Shown here in pieces: positions 51,191 through 59,982 of a stretch of DNA of 64,000 nt. The stretch comes from Cupriavidus basilensis (GTDB taxonomy: Bacteria > Pseudomonadota > Gammaproteobacteria > Burkholderiales > Burkholderiaceae): the NCBI RefSeq assembly GCF_008801925.2, contig NZ_CP062806.1:62001-126000 (forward strand), read 5' to 3'. The translations under genes were made by a program, and so were the position numbers. The stretch's first letter is position 1; every line of letters begins with the position of its first letter. The notes below the pieces were generated by a model. It was not told the origin of the DNA. It saw only the letters and a program-made list of their open reading frames with translations, and made no database searches.

Positions 51191-52365
51191 GGATTCTCTG
51201 CAAAACGTGTCAGCGAGTGGCGCTTCCCCTACGTTGCACTAGTCAGGAGGAAGCTGCCATGAAGCAAGGAGAATTGGGATTGAACCTGTCGACAAAGCGC
51301 ACGCGTAAGCGCGAGTTCTTGGATGAGATGAGTCAGGTGGTCCCCTGGGCAGACCTGGTTGCCCTGATCGAACCCCATTGCCCCAAGAAGAAGACCGGAC
51401 GCCCACCATTTCCGGTCGGGACGATGTTGCGCGTTCACTTCCTGCAGCAGTGGTTCGGCCTGTCAGATCCGGCCATGGAAGAAGCGCTTCATGATGTGCC
51501 GCTCTATCGCGAGTTCGCTGGCCTGGACGGCGCCATGGCGCGGTTGCCAGACGAAAGCACGATCTTGAGATTTCGTCACTTGCTGGAGCGGCACGACTTG
51601 GCTGCCCAGATATTGACGGTCGTGAACGGGATGCTGGCAGGCAAAGGCCTGATGTTGAAAGCGGGAACGGTGGTCGATGCCACATTGATCAGTGCACCGA
51701 CCTCGACGAAGAACAGCAGTGGAGAGCGTGATCCTGAGATGCACTCCACGCGTAAGGGCAAGCAGTATTACTTCGGCATGAAGGCGCATATTGGCGTGGA
51801 TGCGGATTCCGGACTGGTGCACACCGTGATCGGCACGGCTGCCCATGTGAGTGAGATCAGCCAAGCACACAGCTTGCTGCATGGCAATGAAACAGATGTC
51901 TTTGGCGATGCCGGCTTCGTTGGCGTGCACAAGCGGCCCGAGGCTGCACCGGGGGTGAGGTGGCACGTGAGCATGCTGCCCGGCAAGCGCCGCAGACTCG
52001 ATCTCAGCGATCGTGCTCAAGCGATGCTCAATGAGATCGAATCGATCAAAGCGAAGATCCGGGGGAAGGTGGAACATCCATTCCGGGTGCTGAAGCAGCA
52101 GTTCGGCATGGCCAAGGTCCGTTACCGAGGTCTCGCGAAGAACACGGCACAACTGAAGACGCTGTTTGCACTAAGCAATCTCTGGATGGCTCGCAGAGCG
52201 CTGCTTGCGTACGGCGTGTGACGCCGATTGAGGGGCCGAATGGCCTCCCAACCGGGTAGAGAACGGGATTGCGCTGACGCAACCAGCCGGAGAGCCGCGG
52301 AGATCCAAACCGCGACGGTGTCGATAAGACGCCCGGGTCACGAAACTGAGTTTTTCAGGCGATCC
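51191..52365 (+). mobile_element. IS5-family insertion sequence inside tnpB
   Basis: A 1175-bp element. Its ends are imperfect inverted repeats (GGATTCTCTGCAAAAC left; GGATCGCCTGAAAAAC on the opposite strand right, 12 of 16 matching). The target duplication TTAA is present at 51187-51190 and 52366-52369. One intact transposase gene lies inside. Clean boundaries and a restorable target suggest a fairly recent insertion. Confidence 0.9.
51259..52221 (+). CDS. IS5-family DDE transposase
   Basis: A 320-residue transposase: MKQGELGLNLSTKRTRKREF, the N-terminal DUF772-type region (RPPFPVGTMLRVHFLQQWFG), VVDATLISAPTSTKN (first Asp), VFGDAGFVGVHKRPE (second Asp) and VEHPFRVLKQQFGMAKVRYR with the last Glu. 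It is uninterrupted and has AGGAGG before the ATG, so it is likely active. Confidence 0.95.
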   Translation: MKQGELGLNLSTKRTRKREFLDEMSQVVPWADLVALIEPHCPKKKTGRPPFPVGTMLRVHFLQQWFGLSDPAMEEALHDVPLYREFAGLDGAMARLPDESTILRFRHLLERHDLAAQILTVVNGMLAGKGLMLKAGTVVDATLISAPTSTKNSSGERDPEMHSTRKGKQYYFGMKAHIGVDADSGLVHTVIGTAAHVSEISQAHSLLHGNETDVFGDAGFVGVHKRPEAAPGVRWHVSMLPGKRRRLDLSDRAQAMLNEIESIKAKIRGKVEHPFRVLKQQFGMAKVRYRGLAKNTAQLKTLFALSNLWMARRALLAYGV

Positions 52366-53177
52366 TTAAACAGTTCAGGCGCCAGAAACTCAATTGGCGC
52401 GTGAGCAACCGCAAGTCGCCGAAGTATTCGCTCGGATGGGTTCCGTTCAAGGGCGAAGGCATCAAGTACAAGAACGGGCAACTGCACTTCAATGGTCTTC
52501 AGATCGGTCTGTGGGACTCGTATGGCCTGTCGAAGTATGAGCTTGGCGCGGGCAGCTTCAACGAGGACTCGCGCGGGCGTTGGTACGTCAACATCGCTGT
52601 CAAGGTGGAGGTCGAAGAAAAACGCGTGCCGGATGGCTCGGACGTGATCGGCATCGATCTTGGTCTGAAGACCTTGGCGACGTACAGCGACGGTGAGAAG
52701 TTCGAGCCTAAGCGCTTCTATCGCGAGTCTGAGCAAGCGCTCGGCATCGCTCAACGAGCGAACAAGAAGCGCCGCGTGAAGGCAATCCACGCCAAGATCG
52801 CAAACCAGCGCAAGGACGCCATCCATAAGGAAACATCGGCGCTGGTCAAAAAGACATGCGGGCATCTTCGTAGGCAACGTGAACGCGAAAGCGCTGGCAA
52901 AAACGCGTATGGCGAAGTCCGTACACGACGCCGCATGGACCGCGTTCCGGACACAACTCAAGTACAAGGCCATCAGGCAATGTGTGGTGTTCGCAGAGGT
53001 CAACGAAGCGTTTTCAACCCAAACGTGCTCGTGCTGCGGAGTCATATCCGCGAGCAGTAGGGCCGGCCTTGGAATAAGGCAGTGGACGTGCTGTTCGTGC
53101 GGGTCGGTCCACGACCGCGACACGAACGCGGCCCGGAACATTGCCCGCCTGGGACTTCAGGCGCTCGCTGGAGGAAT

Positions 53178-53197
53178 CTCCGGGGTTTAGCCCGGAG
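53178..53197. repeat. Right-end hairpin of the IS200/IS605 element
   Basis: CTCCGGG-GTTTAG-CCCGGAG is a perfect 7-bp stem that overlaps the tnpB stop, mirroring the left hairpin at 50412 in sequence and loop size. Confidence 0.6.
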
Positions 53198-53207
53198 AGG
53201 AAGTCAA

Positions 53208-53238
53208 TCCGGAATCACGGTCGGCACATGTGTGGCCG
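53208..53238 (+). repeat. Dispersed repeat, copy 2
   Basis: It matches 35088-35118 at 20 identical bases plus a near-identical extension in the same orientation, directly after the IS605 right end. It may be an old target or end shared by two element insertions. Confidence 0.5.
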
Positions 53239-53359
53239 GCATTGCGGCTGGGCCGGGACCCGTTGGCGGAGCATTTCCGCATCCGATCATGCGAAAAACC
53301 GGCGCAAAATGGACTCTTGCAAATAGATTATTTCAACGAAAGGACCCGTCGTCGGTTGG

Positions 53360-54520
53360 CTATTTCTCAGTAAGCCCTTTGGCGTGCAGCCAGGCTCGCC
53401 AGGCCTGATCCTCAATTTCATACGAGCCACGGGATTCCTTCCACACGATCTCCCTCTCGCGCAGTGCATCAATGGCGTTCTGCACCGTGCCAGCGCTGAC
53501 CGAAACATCGCTGGCCACCAGTGCTTTGTAAGCCGTCATTGCGTTCTCGCCAAACGGCGAAAACTGCCCAGTTTTGGCACTCATCACCCGCACTACGGCT
53601 TGCTGCAAAGGCGTTAGGGATTCGTAGTCGCTTTCGACGTCCTGCCAAACCCGATCCTGGACTAGATGTGCATCATTCCGAAGCTGCTCACTAAGGTTCT
53701 GGGAGTTCTGCGCGAGCGCTATCTCACCGATCAGGCTGCGGAGCAATTCGGGACGATGCCCGAGCATTTCGAAGGCCTCGTAGACCGCGGCTGGGTCCAA
53801 CTGATTATCGGCGGCGAGCGCACGGTTTACGCTCGCTGTGTATTCGTCAGTGAACTCACGATCCAGCAGGGGGAAGGGCGTCACGCGTGAGCCGTAGAAC
53901 GGCATCCTCGCGTTCATCACAAGGTGAGCGAGTTTGTCGCGGCTGGAGCCCGTGAACGCGAGCATCAGATTCGGAGCCGCCCCGGACAGGTTCATAGCAT
54001 CACGAGCGGCCTTCAGGCCAAACATGGCCTCCAGCCCCGGCGCGGTGGTGAGAGCGTGCTGCGCCTCATCCACGATCAGAAGGACCGGCTTCCTGGCTGT
54101 CTCGTGCAGCGCCTCGAGCGCCTGTGTCAGCGTGACCCCCGATGGTAGGCCTGTGACAGACAGGTCCAAACCGAGCGTCCCCAAGACGGTAACCTTTGTC
54201 AGCCCGATCGCTTTTGCCGCCTTCGTAACCAAGCCGTCATAGTCGGCAATGCGATGCTTGATCGCGTCGGCGATTAGCTCGGCGGGGTCATGGGCTTTGT
54301 TCGACCACAGGTCGACATAGACGGTCGTCCAGCCACGGTGTTCGGCGGCGGGGATGAGGTCTTCCCGCAGGAACGTAGACTTGCCCACGCGCCGTTGCGC
54401 AGCAAGAAATAGGCCCGAGCGCGCGTCCAACAGGCCCTCACCGGACAGGGCGGAGCAAAAGCTCGCCGCTAGCGCCGGGCGGCGGAATGTGTACCTTGCA
54501 GAGGCGGCGGAGGCTCTCAT
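53360..54520 (-). CDS. AAA/STAND-like ATPase, paralogue 2
   Basis: A 386-residue relative of the ATPase at 40369 with the same order: Walker A FLAAQRRVGKSTFLREDL, Walker B VLLIVDEAQHAL, sensor-like LMLAFTGSSRDKLAHL, then a helical C-terminus (LTPLQQAVVRVMSAKTGQFS, VQNAIDALREREIVWKESRG). The ATG at 54520 is preferred; a TTG six codons earlier is possible. An array of ACGATAA repeats stands directly upstream. Function unknown; the two paralogues are about 12 kb apart and in opposite orientation. Confidence 0.8.
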   Translation of the reverse strand: MRASAASARYTFRRPALAASFCSALSGEGLLDARSGLFLAAQRRVGKSTFLREDLIPAAEHRGWTTVYVDLWSNKAHDPAELIADAIKHRIADYDGLVTKAAKAIGLTKVTVLGTLGLDLSVTGLPSGVTLTQALEALHETARKPVLLIVDEAQHALTTAPGLEAMFGLKAARDAMNLSGAAPNLMLAFTGSSRDKLAHLVMNARMPFYGSRVTPFPLLDREFTDEYTASVNRALAADNQLDPAAVYEAFEMLGHRPELLRSLIGEIALAQNSQNLSEQLRNDAHLVQDRVWQDVESDYESLTPLQQAVVRVMSAKTGQFSPFGENAMTAYKALVASDVSVSAGTVQNAIDALREREIVWKESRGSYEIEDQAWRAWLHAKGLTEK

Positions 54521-54538
54521 AAGTGCTCTATGATGCAA

Positions 54539-54593
54539 TTATCGTAATTTATTTTCGCACGATAAATTATCGTTTGCAAATAAATAACGATAA
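54539..54593. promoter_or_regulatory. ACGATAA palindrome array upstream of the ATPase
   Basis: TTATCGT (54539-54545), the perfect 15-bp palindrome ACGATAA-A-TTATCGT (54559-54573) and ACGATAA (54587-54593) lie within 55 bases of the ATPase start. Their spacing (start to start 20 and 28 bases, alternating orientation) suggests a cooperative operator. Confidence 0.6.
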
Positions 54594-55084
54594 ATGCTGA
54601 AAAAGACACTCGCAGAATTGCGTTCGAGCGCCGGTAGCGTTCGACGGCCCGGCCATTCAGATATCACAACGTTTCGCTTAGGCCCTCTGTTCGAGGGGCG
54701 GCAAACTCGTTTGAACGAATGGGGAATGGTGCGGCAACTTGCTACACAGATGTGCTTGGCACCGCACGCGCGGTACCGACTCATTGCAACCGACTCTACT
54801 GCCAACCTCTGAAAACCTCGTGCTTCACGAAATGGGTACTAGATAGCTATCAGATACGCAAACTAGACCTTACGATCTCTATTCTTGATAAGAGAGACTA
54901 TCAAGAAACGGGAAAAGTGATCCGTTTGTTATATTGTGTCGCATGAGCCGTGTAGTAGACTCGTCACCTCCAAACGGGGGATGTGGCCGATGGCTCGCCG
55001 CTGCTACGGTCGCGCGCAAGACGCCGCCGACGAGGCGCCCATCGCCTCCGGCTCAATAGGGCAAGTCGGCCCCTCTCTATATCA
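54594..55084. other. Gap between ATPase operator and lipoprotein
   Basis: About 490 bases. A 72-codon plus frame starts at the ATG at 54594 (LKKTLAELRSSAGSVRRPGH) immediately after the operator array and could be a small divergent gene, but I cannot support it further. The rest holds the lipoprotein promoter. Confidence 0.35.
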
Positions 55085-55789
55085 ATGCGTTTTTGGGTCC
55101 ATGTTCCCACACGCTCTCGCTGGCGCGACGCTGCTGGCCTCGCCTTGCTGGCCGCCGCGCTGCTTGCCGCTTGCGGTTCCGACGACAATTCCCAAATACT
55201 GACCGCCACGCCGGTGGCGCCGCGCCTGGTGATCGACACCGGCAGCGCCGCGCAGGTGACCGGCGGCACGCTGACGCTCAAGGCGACGCTGCTCGCGGCC
55301 GACGGCGGCGAGATCAAGGGCGCCAGCTTTGCCTGGGCGTCGTCCGACCCGACCATCGTCACCGTAGTGTCCGCCTCCGACAAGGCGCTGGCCGACGGCA
55401 GCCGGATCACAAGCGTCACGCACCTGTTGGTGCAGGCCGCGCCCGCTAGATCGTACACCCTCGTACTGACGCCGGCGACCGTGGTCGTGCGACGCTCAGT
55501 TGGTGTCGAAGGGGCAGGGGATCTGACCAACTGTTCGTGGACGAGCGACGAAGCGAGCTTCGTGGCGACGCCGGCCGCCGACGGTCATAGCGGCCAGGTG
55601 ACGAGTCCCGCCTCGGCCTATGCCCCCGGCGCGGCCGTGCTGACCGCCTGTGCCGACGCTCCGGCGGGTGGCCGCCTGTGCGCCAATGCCGCACATCAGC
55701 GGCTACCTCTTGCGGCTACCTCTTGCGGCTGCCGACCTGCCACGCCGTGCCAACTTCATCACTGCAAGGAGGGGGCAATGTGCCGATAA
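55085..55789 (+). CDS. Lipoprotein with Ig-like domain, 3' end doubtful
   Basis: About 234 residues from MRFWVHVPTRSRWRDAAGLA. The lipobox is L-A-A-C, then an Ig-like (Big-type) domain: GGTLTLKATLLAADGGEIKG, SFAWASSDPTIVTV and ASAYAPGAAVLTACA. The last 35 residues become Cys/His-rich after a tandem 13-bp duplication at 55699-55724, so the true gene probably continued in another frame and this end is an artefact of a frameshift. Function unknown; surface protein likely. Confidence 0.6.
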   Translation: MRFWVHVPTRSRWRDAAGLALLAAALLAACGSDDNSQILTATPVAPRLVIDTGSAAQVTGGTLTLKATLLAADGGEIKGASFAWASSDPTIVTVVSASDKALADGSRITSVTHLLVQAAPARSYTLVLTPATVVVRRSVGVEGAGDLTNCSWTSDEASFVATPAADGHSGQVTSPASAYAPGAAVLTACADAPAGGRLCANAAHQRLPLAATSCGCRPATPCQLHHCKEGAMCR

Positions 55790-55958
55790 GTCACAAGATG
55801 GCCATCGGCCATGTGTCGTCTCCATTAACCACTGGGAAATACTGCAGGCCTTTCACCGTCTACTACCCATTTGTGGGATGTTTGGGATTTGTGAACGAGA
55901 CCCATGCTCGGCAGCAATAGCTGAGCCGGGACCTAAAATCATCTCAGGAATACGTGCT

Positions 55959-56870
55959 TTGAAAAGCATAATCAAGGTCGCAACAGTGATGTTCGTCACC
56001 CTTCCGGCGCAGGCTCATGCCGACGAATCTACGATGGAGAAGGTCGCTCGCACGAAGGCCGTCACGATTGGCTTTGCGAAGTCTAGCCCGCCACCGTCCT
56101 ATGTTGACGACAAAGGGAATGCCGCTGGTTACATGGTTGCCCTTTGCAAGCGGCTTGCGCAGGCAATGCAGAGCAAGCTGGAACTCAAGAAGCTAGCGGT
56201 CAAAACGGTTCTCCAGACTCGCAGCCCGGGCCTGGTAGATGGCGAGACGGATCTCTATTGCGGTGCAATGGTCCAGTCGGCAGCGGCCCGCAAGGCGCTT
56301 ACATTTTTGTATGTTACTTACGTTTCTGAGACCCGTTTCGTCACGCCCAGAGACTTAGGGGTGAGATTCGCTGTAGACCTGAATGGGAAAACCGTTGCGG
56401 TCGCAAGCAAGGACGACGCAAGACTTATCGAACGTTTTAACAAGGTCTATTCGGTGAACCTCCAGTCGTCCTCCTCCGAAACTCTGCCGGACGCGTTCCA
56501 GAAGCTTGCCGAGGGCCAAGCCGTGGGCATCTTGGCCGACGACTATTCACTGGCCAATCTGATTGCGCGATCTTCACAGCCGGACGGCTACGCGTACACC
56601 GGTGAAGCCATATTCCGCACGCCGATAGCGATTGCCATGCGCCAAGACGGCGAACTCGAAGCTTTCGGGAACCAGACGCTAGGCCAGATGATGGCTTCCG
56701 GTGTGATTGCTCAGATCTACTCGCGATGGTTCGAGAGCAAGATCCCGTCCGTTAAGGCGTCCATCAACTTGCCCGCAAGCGACGCCACAAAGGCGGCTTG
56801 GGCGCGACCCAATGACGACGGGCCAGCAGCGTACCGCGCGAGCCTGACGGACGGCCCGTTTAAGGGGTAA
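55959..56870 (+). CDS. Periplasmic amino-acid-type binding protein (ABC transporter)
   Basis: About 303 residues from a TTG with AGGA about 11 bases upstream. Signal KSIIKVATVMFVTLPAQAHA, then the bacterial extracellular solute-binding family 3 fold: VTIGFAKSSPPPSYVDDKGN, GYMVALCKRLAQAMQ, DLYCGAMVQSAAARKAL and VAVASKDDARLIERF. It resembles GltI/aspartate-glutamate binding proteins. No permease or ATPase gene is adjacent. The last codons and stop lie in the end of the Tn3-type relic (its GGGG begins at 56864), so the native 3' end has been replaced. Confidence 0.75.
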   Translation: MKSIIKVATVMFVTLPAQAHADESTMEKVARTKAVTIGFAKSSPPPSYVDDKGNAAGYMVALCKRLAQAMQSKLELKKLAVKTVLQTRSPGLVDGETDLYCGAMVQSAAARKALTFLYVTYVSETRFVTPRDLGVRFAVDLNGKTVAVASKDDARLIERFNKVYSVNLQSSSSETLPDAFQKLAEGQAVGILADDYSLANLIARSSQPDGYAYTGEAIFRTPIAIAMRQDGELEAFGNQTLGQMMASGVIAQIYSRWFESKIPSVKASINLPASDATKAAWARPNDDGPAAYRASLTDGPFKG

Positions 56871-57290
56871 TCGTCCTTTTGCAGCAGATTGATACGGTCA
56901 GGCTTAAAAAGACCTTATAGAACAATGACTTAGTAGTTTTCGTTTCGCGCTGCACCGTCCTTTCTTTGCGGATTGGTACGCGGTTAGCAGGCGCTGTCTC
57001 GCCAAAGTATGACTGGCCAGCCTGCGAAGCCTCCTGTCGGATTGTTGCGCCACGGCCTTGGATCAGCGCGTCAATGTAGCGCTCGACACCGAAGCTGAGA
57101 ATCCCCCGGAAGTTGATGTGCCCGGAATGCCCCGGCCCCATGCGGCGCAGCCAAGCGTCCTCGATGTTCGTGCCCCCCTTGCGAAGTCGCTCGACGACAT
57201 CGTTCATGCGGTTCGTATTGCTCTCCACGATTAACCTGCTGTACGGCAAGGGGCTGGCAGCCGAGCTTCAGGTCCGGCAGATCTAGGGCG
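56860..57290 (-). pseudogene. Tn3-family transposase, C-terminal remnant
   Basis: Reads RANLGERALDLPDLKLG in one frame and then, shifted near 57230, NRMNDVVERLRKGGTNIEDA and GHSGHINFRGILSFGVERYI. This matches the final helices and HINF-type end of Tn3-type TnpA. Homology fades towards the terminal repeat at 56864, as expected for tnpA running to the transposon end. Most of the gene is missing. Confidence 0.55.
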
Positions 57291-57592
57291 CGCTCGCCCA
57301 GGTTCGCGCGTCGAGGCGGGCAGCCTGTTTGGCAGTGGTGCAACTGCTCGGCATCGAGCAGGCATTGGAACACGTGGGTCAAATTTCGATGAAAACTACG
57401 TACGGCAGTGGGTCAGTTTTTCGCGCACATCAACTACGTGAGGGCGCGACGGAACGCCTCTCCATATGCGGCAAGGTTAGGTCCTCTAGGTCTCGTTGCT
57501 CGCAGTTTGCGCGAATTGGATAGGAGCAGGACGGACGCCGGTCATAGAATGCGCATCGATTCATTCGACGCGCACTCTATTTTGATACAGTT
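57291..57592. other. Gap inside the Tn3-type relic
   Basis: About 300 bases without a supportable gene, between the tnpA remnant and the small secreted protein. Confidence 0.35.
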
Positions 57593-57811
57593 ATGAAATT
57601 AACCCTTCCCCTCTTCATGTTTTCCTTGACTCTACTGTCTGCGCAAACTGCGCTGGCCGGTCCCGATTGGGATGTCATTTACCGTGCTCGGCTGTCTGCC
57701 GCAAAGAGCCACCCGACCACCTCCCTCCAGGACGCACAGAAACCTGAGGTGGGCGCGTCCGCACCTGTCGCGATCAAGGCTAGCTCTGTGGAACACCCTC
57801 GATCACACTAA
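57593..57811 (+). CDS. Small secreted protein
   Basis: 72 residues: signal peptide MKLTLPLFMFSLTLLSAQTA ending in LAG, then a short mature part (PDWDVIYRARLSAAKSHPTT). Small exported proteins of this look (DUF4148-like) are common in Burkholderiales, but the match is an impression only. It may be cut short by the IS5 remnant that begins about 40 bases later. Confidence 0.4.
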   Translation: MKLTLPLFMFSLTLLSAQTALAGPDWDVIYRARLSAAKSHPTTSLQDAQKPEVGASAPVAIKASSVEHPRSH

Positions 57812-57849
57812 CAGCCAGAGGCAGGGATGCATGCCCGATCTCGACAGGC

Positions 57850-58539
57850 GTCCGCCGGCTCAGACTGTCGACCAAGTTGGGATTCGGATCGGGGCCGAAC
57901 TGCTGGAGGCGCTTGCGCGATTGGCGAAAGGCTGGCTGGCGTTTGGACGCGATTGCACGAGCTACTGCTGGTGAAATTAAGCGAGGTCGGCGAGTTCGAA
58001 TTCTCCCAAGCAACCGTCGATTCGTCGTCGGTGCGAGCCGTAGGGGCAGGCGAAAAACTGGTCCGAACCCCACGGATCGCTCGCGACCAGGTTCCAAGCA
58101 TCACATCCTCGTCGATGCAAATGGCGTCCCCATCAGTGCAATCCTAACCGGGGCGAACCGCAACGACGTCACCCAATTGCTGCCGCTCGTCGACGCGATC
58201 CCGCCAATTCGCGGCGTGCGCGGTCGCCCGCTTCAAAAGCCCAAAGTCATCTACGCAGACCGTGGCTACGACTCCGAGCCGCATCGTCAGCGGCTTCACG
58301 AGCGCGGCCTCAAACCGGTGCTCGCCAAGCGCCGGACAGAACACGGCAGTGGCTTGGGCAAATTCCGGTGGGTTGTCGAACGTACTCATGCGTGGCTTCA
58401 CAACTTTCGTCGTCTTCGCATTCGCTTCGAACGTCGAGCCGACATTCACGAAGCGTTCTTCAAACTCGGCCGCTCTCTCGTCTGCTGGAACATCTTCAGG
58501 CGCGCTGAGCCGTTAGTCTCTAAGGAGTTCATTGCCTAG
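57850..58539 (+). pseudogene. IS5-family transposase remnant
   Basis: In one frame the middle reads GVWTRLHELLLVKLSEVGEF and SQATVDSSSVRAVGAGEK (first Asp). After a shift at about 58040 the rest reads GSKHHILVDANGVPISAILT, VIYADRGYDSEPHRQRLHE (second Asp) and KFRWVVERTHAWLHNFRRLR with the last Glu, ending in LVCWNIF. The N-terminal third is missing or scrambled. Some IS5 subgroups use a programmed shift, but here the 5' end is also damaged. Confidence 0.8.
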
Positions 58540-58604
58540 GGAACCAAGGCGCCGCTTCCCGGCGGAAAATTTGGGTGGCTTGCTCATGGGTTCCCCTGTT
58601 TCAA

Positions 58605-58980
58605 AACTTGAATCCTTCACTAAAACCTGGAACGATCCTCGCCTACGACTTTAGGGCTTTGACACACAACCGATTGGTGCATGAAGCCGATAGCCTGCTG
58701 TTTCTTGGGTACGGCTTTGGCGATCTGCATTTGAATGCTGCCTTCTCCGAGGTACGGGTCCGGCGCCGCCCCATCGTTGTGGTGGATTGGGCCAATGACG
58801 ATCAAGACCCGCTTCCGTTCCGACAAGACGATTGGTCCTGCACCATGTTTGGGACCCCTTGCCCGGAGATGCGCACGACATGTGTTCAGCCGGCCATTCG
58901 GCGCCAGCCGGTCTGTGCGACCTCCGAGTGACGCACGATCTTGAGGTCTCTAACATGCATGCTCGAGGCCTGCCGGCATC
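58605..58980 (+). pseudogene. SIR2-like defence protein, C-terminal remnant
   Basis: Reads GTILAYDFRALTHNRLVHEA, then DSLLFLGYGFGDLHLNAAF, the G-x-G-x-x-D element that ends the SIR2 fold in defence-type NADases, then RRPIVVVDWANDDQDPLPF. After a frameshift near 58850 a further stretch (GDAHDMCSAGHSAPAGLCDL) may belong to it. The catalytic half is missing, replaced by the IS5 remnant just upstream. Confidence 0.7.
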
Positions 58981-59982
58981 CCTTGAAGATCTTGGAGCAC
59001 CTTCGGTAGCGACGCTGGCAGTCGACTGTCATAACCCGCATGGCCATGCCCGCAGAACGGGCGTTGCCATGCGACGGCCAATCATCGGCATCGGGCCCAA
59101 AAAGAATGTGCCGCTCCGGGCGCACGGTGCACCGTTCAAGACAAAGCGCAACCGGCGATCAGAGGGCGCTCAGGGCCTCGGCAATGTTGCCAAAGAGCCA
59201 ATGACACAGAAGCCCAAATGGATCGGTCGCGGCTCGCCAAGTGGGCCACAAAATTCCCGCTGGGCCGTGATGTGATCGACCGCGAAGTTAGACCGCTTCC
59301 GCTTGCATCAGATAGCACGGCGATCAGCCGTCGAGATGACGCATGGCAGCGAGCCGTCGTTGCAAACTAATTCAAAGCAGTTCGAATGCAGGCGCGGTTG
59401 GCTTCGGTCAACAGCGACGCCCGGGTCATGGCGAACGTTTCAGCCTATCGATGGACCTCCCTGGCGACCGAGAAGCCAGATGCAGGAGCTTTACACCATA
59501 AAAGCGGCACCGGACTATCGTATCGACAGTGGTACGCGTCATGCCACGAACTTCGTTCCCGGACTTTGAGTGCGGAAGGCGATCCCGGCTGGGATTAGAA
59601 CGTGCCCGCGGGGGCCGTCGAACCGTGGCTGCGGTGCCATTGTTCCTGACAGATTACAGTTAGCTCGTGGGTCGAATTTCGCAGCCGATCGGTTTGATGA
59701 TGGCATCGCGGCTCTCCGCTATCGCCTGGGCCTAAATGAGTCGCAACAGCCGCCGCGACTTCTGAGATCCAAGGGGACGCACCAATTGCAAGCGACTACG
59801 GCCTCAGTTATGTTTCCAAGCACGTGGTGGGAGGTGGTTCTGGCGATATGGTCTCGGCTCCTGGCGCGAGATCGCTTTCGAACTATCCGTTTTCGGCAAA
59901 CTATCTTCGCTACCCTACAAAGAGGAACGGAAATTGCTGGTTGCGACTTGTTAGATCGCAGGTTGCGATGGGATCATAAAAG
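58981..59982. other. Gap inside the Tn3-type relic, no recognised gene
   Basis: About 1 kb. Several short frames exist on both strands but none has recognisable motifs or a good ribosome site. The final 100 bases must hold the promoter of the AraC gene. Confidence 0.4.

Larger units (their letters stand above)
50926..53190 (+). pseudogene. tnpB: IS605 TnpB, split by an IS5 element and frameshifted
   Basis: It starts METVKTLKLRIKDKHAKAM. A missing T near 51011 shifts the frame before WNFCNETQYRSLKRYCNRP. IS5 occupies 51191-52365; removal with one TTAA rejoins FATRLK and QFRRQKLNWRVSNRKSPK in frame. The RuvC-like core follows (VIGIDLGLKTLATYSDG with the first Asp), another one-base shift occurs near 52861, and the end has CVVFAEVNEAFSTQTC, the zinc-finger Cys pairs and SVHDRDTNAARNIA with the last Asp. 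It is an inactive guide-RNA nuclease ancestor. Confidence 0.9.

Noticed and set aside
51187..52369. tnpB as an intact RNA-guided nuclease gene with its own guide RNA
   Set aside because: Besides the IS5 insertion there are two independent one-base shifts, so it cannot be functional.
57850..58539. Programmed -1 frameshift in the IS5-family remnant
   Set aside because: Some IS5 subgroups do this, but the N-terminal third is also missing or scrambled, so decay explains it better.
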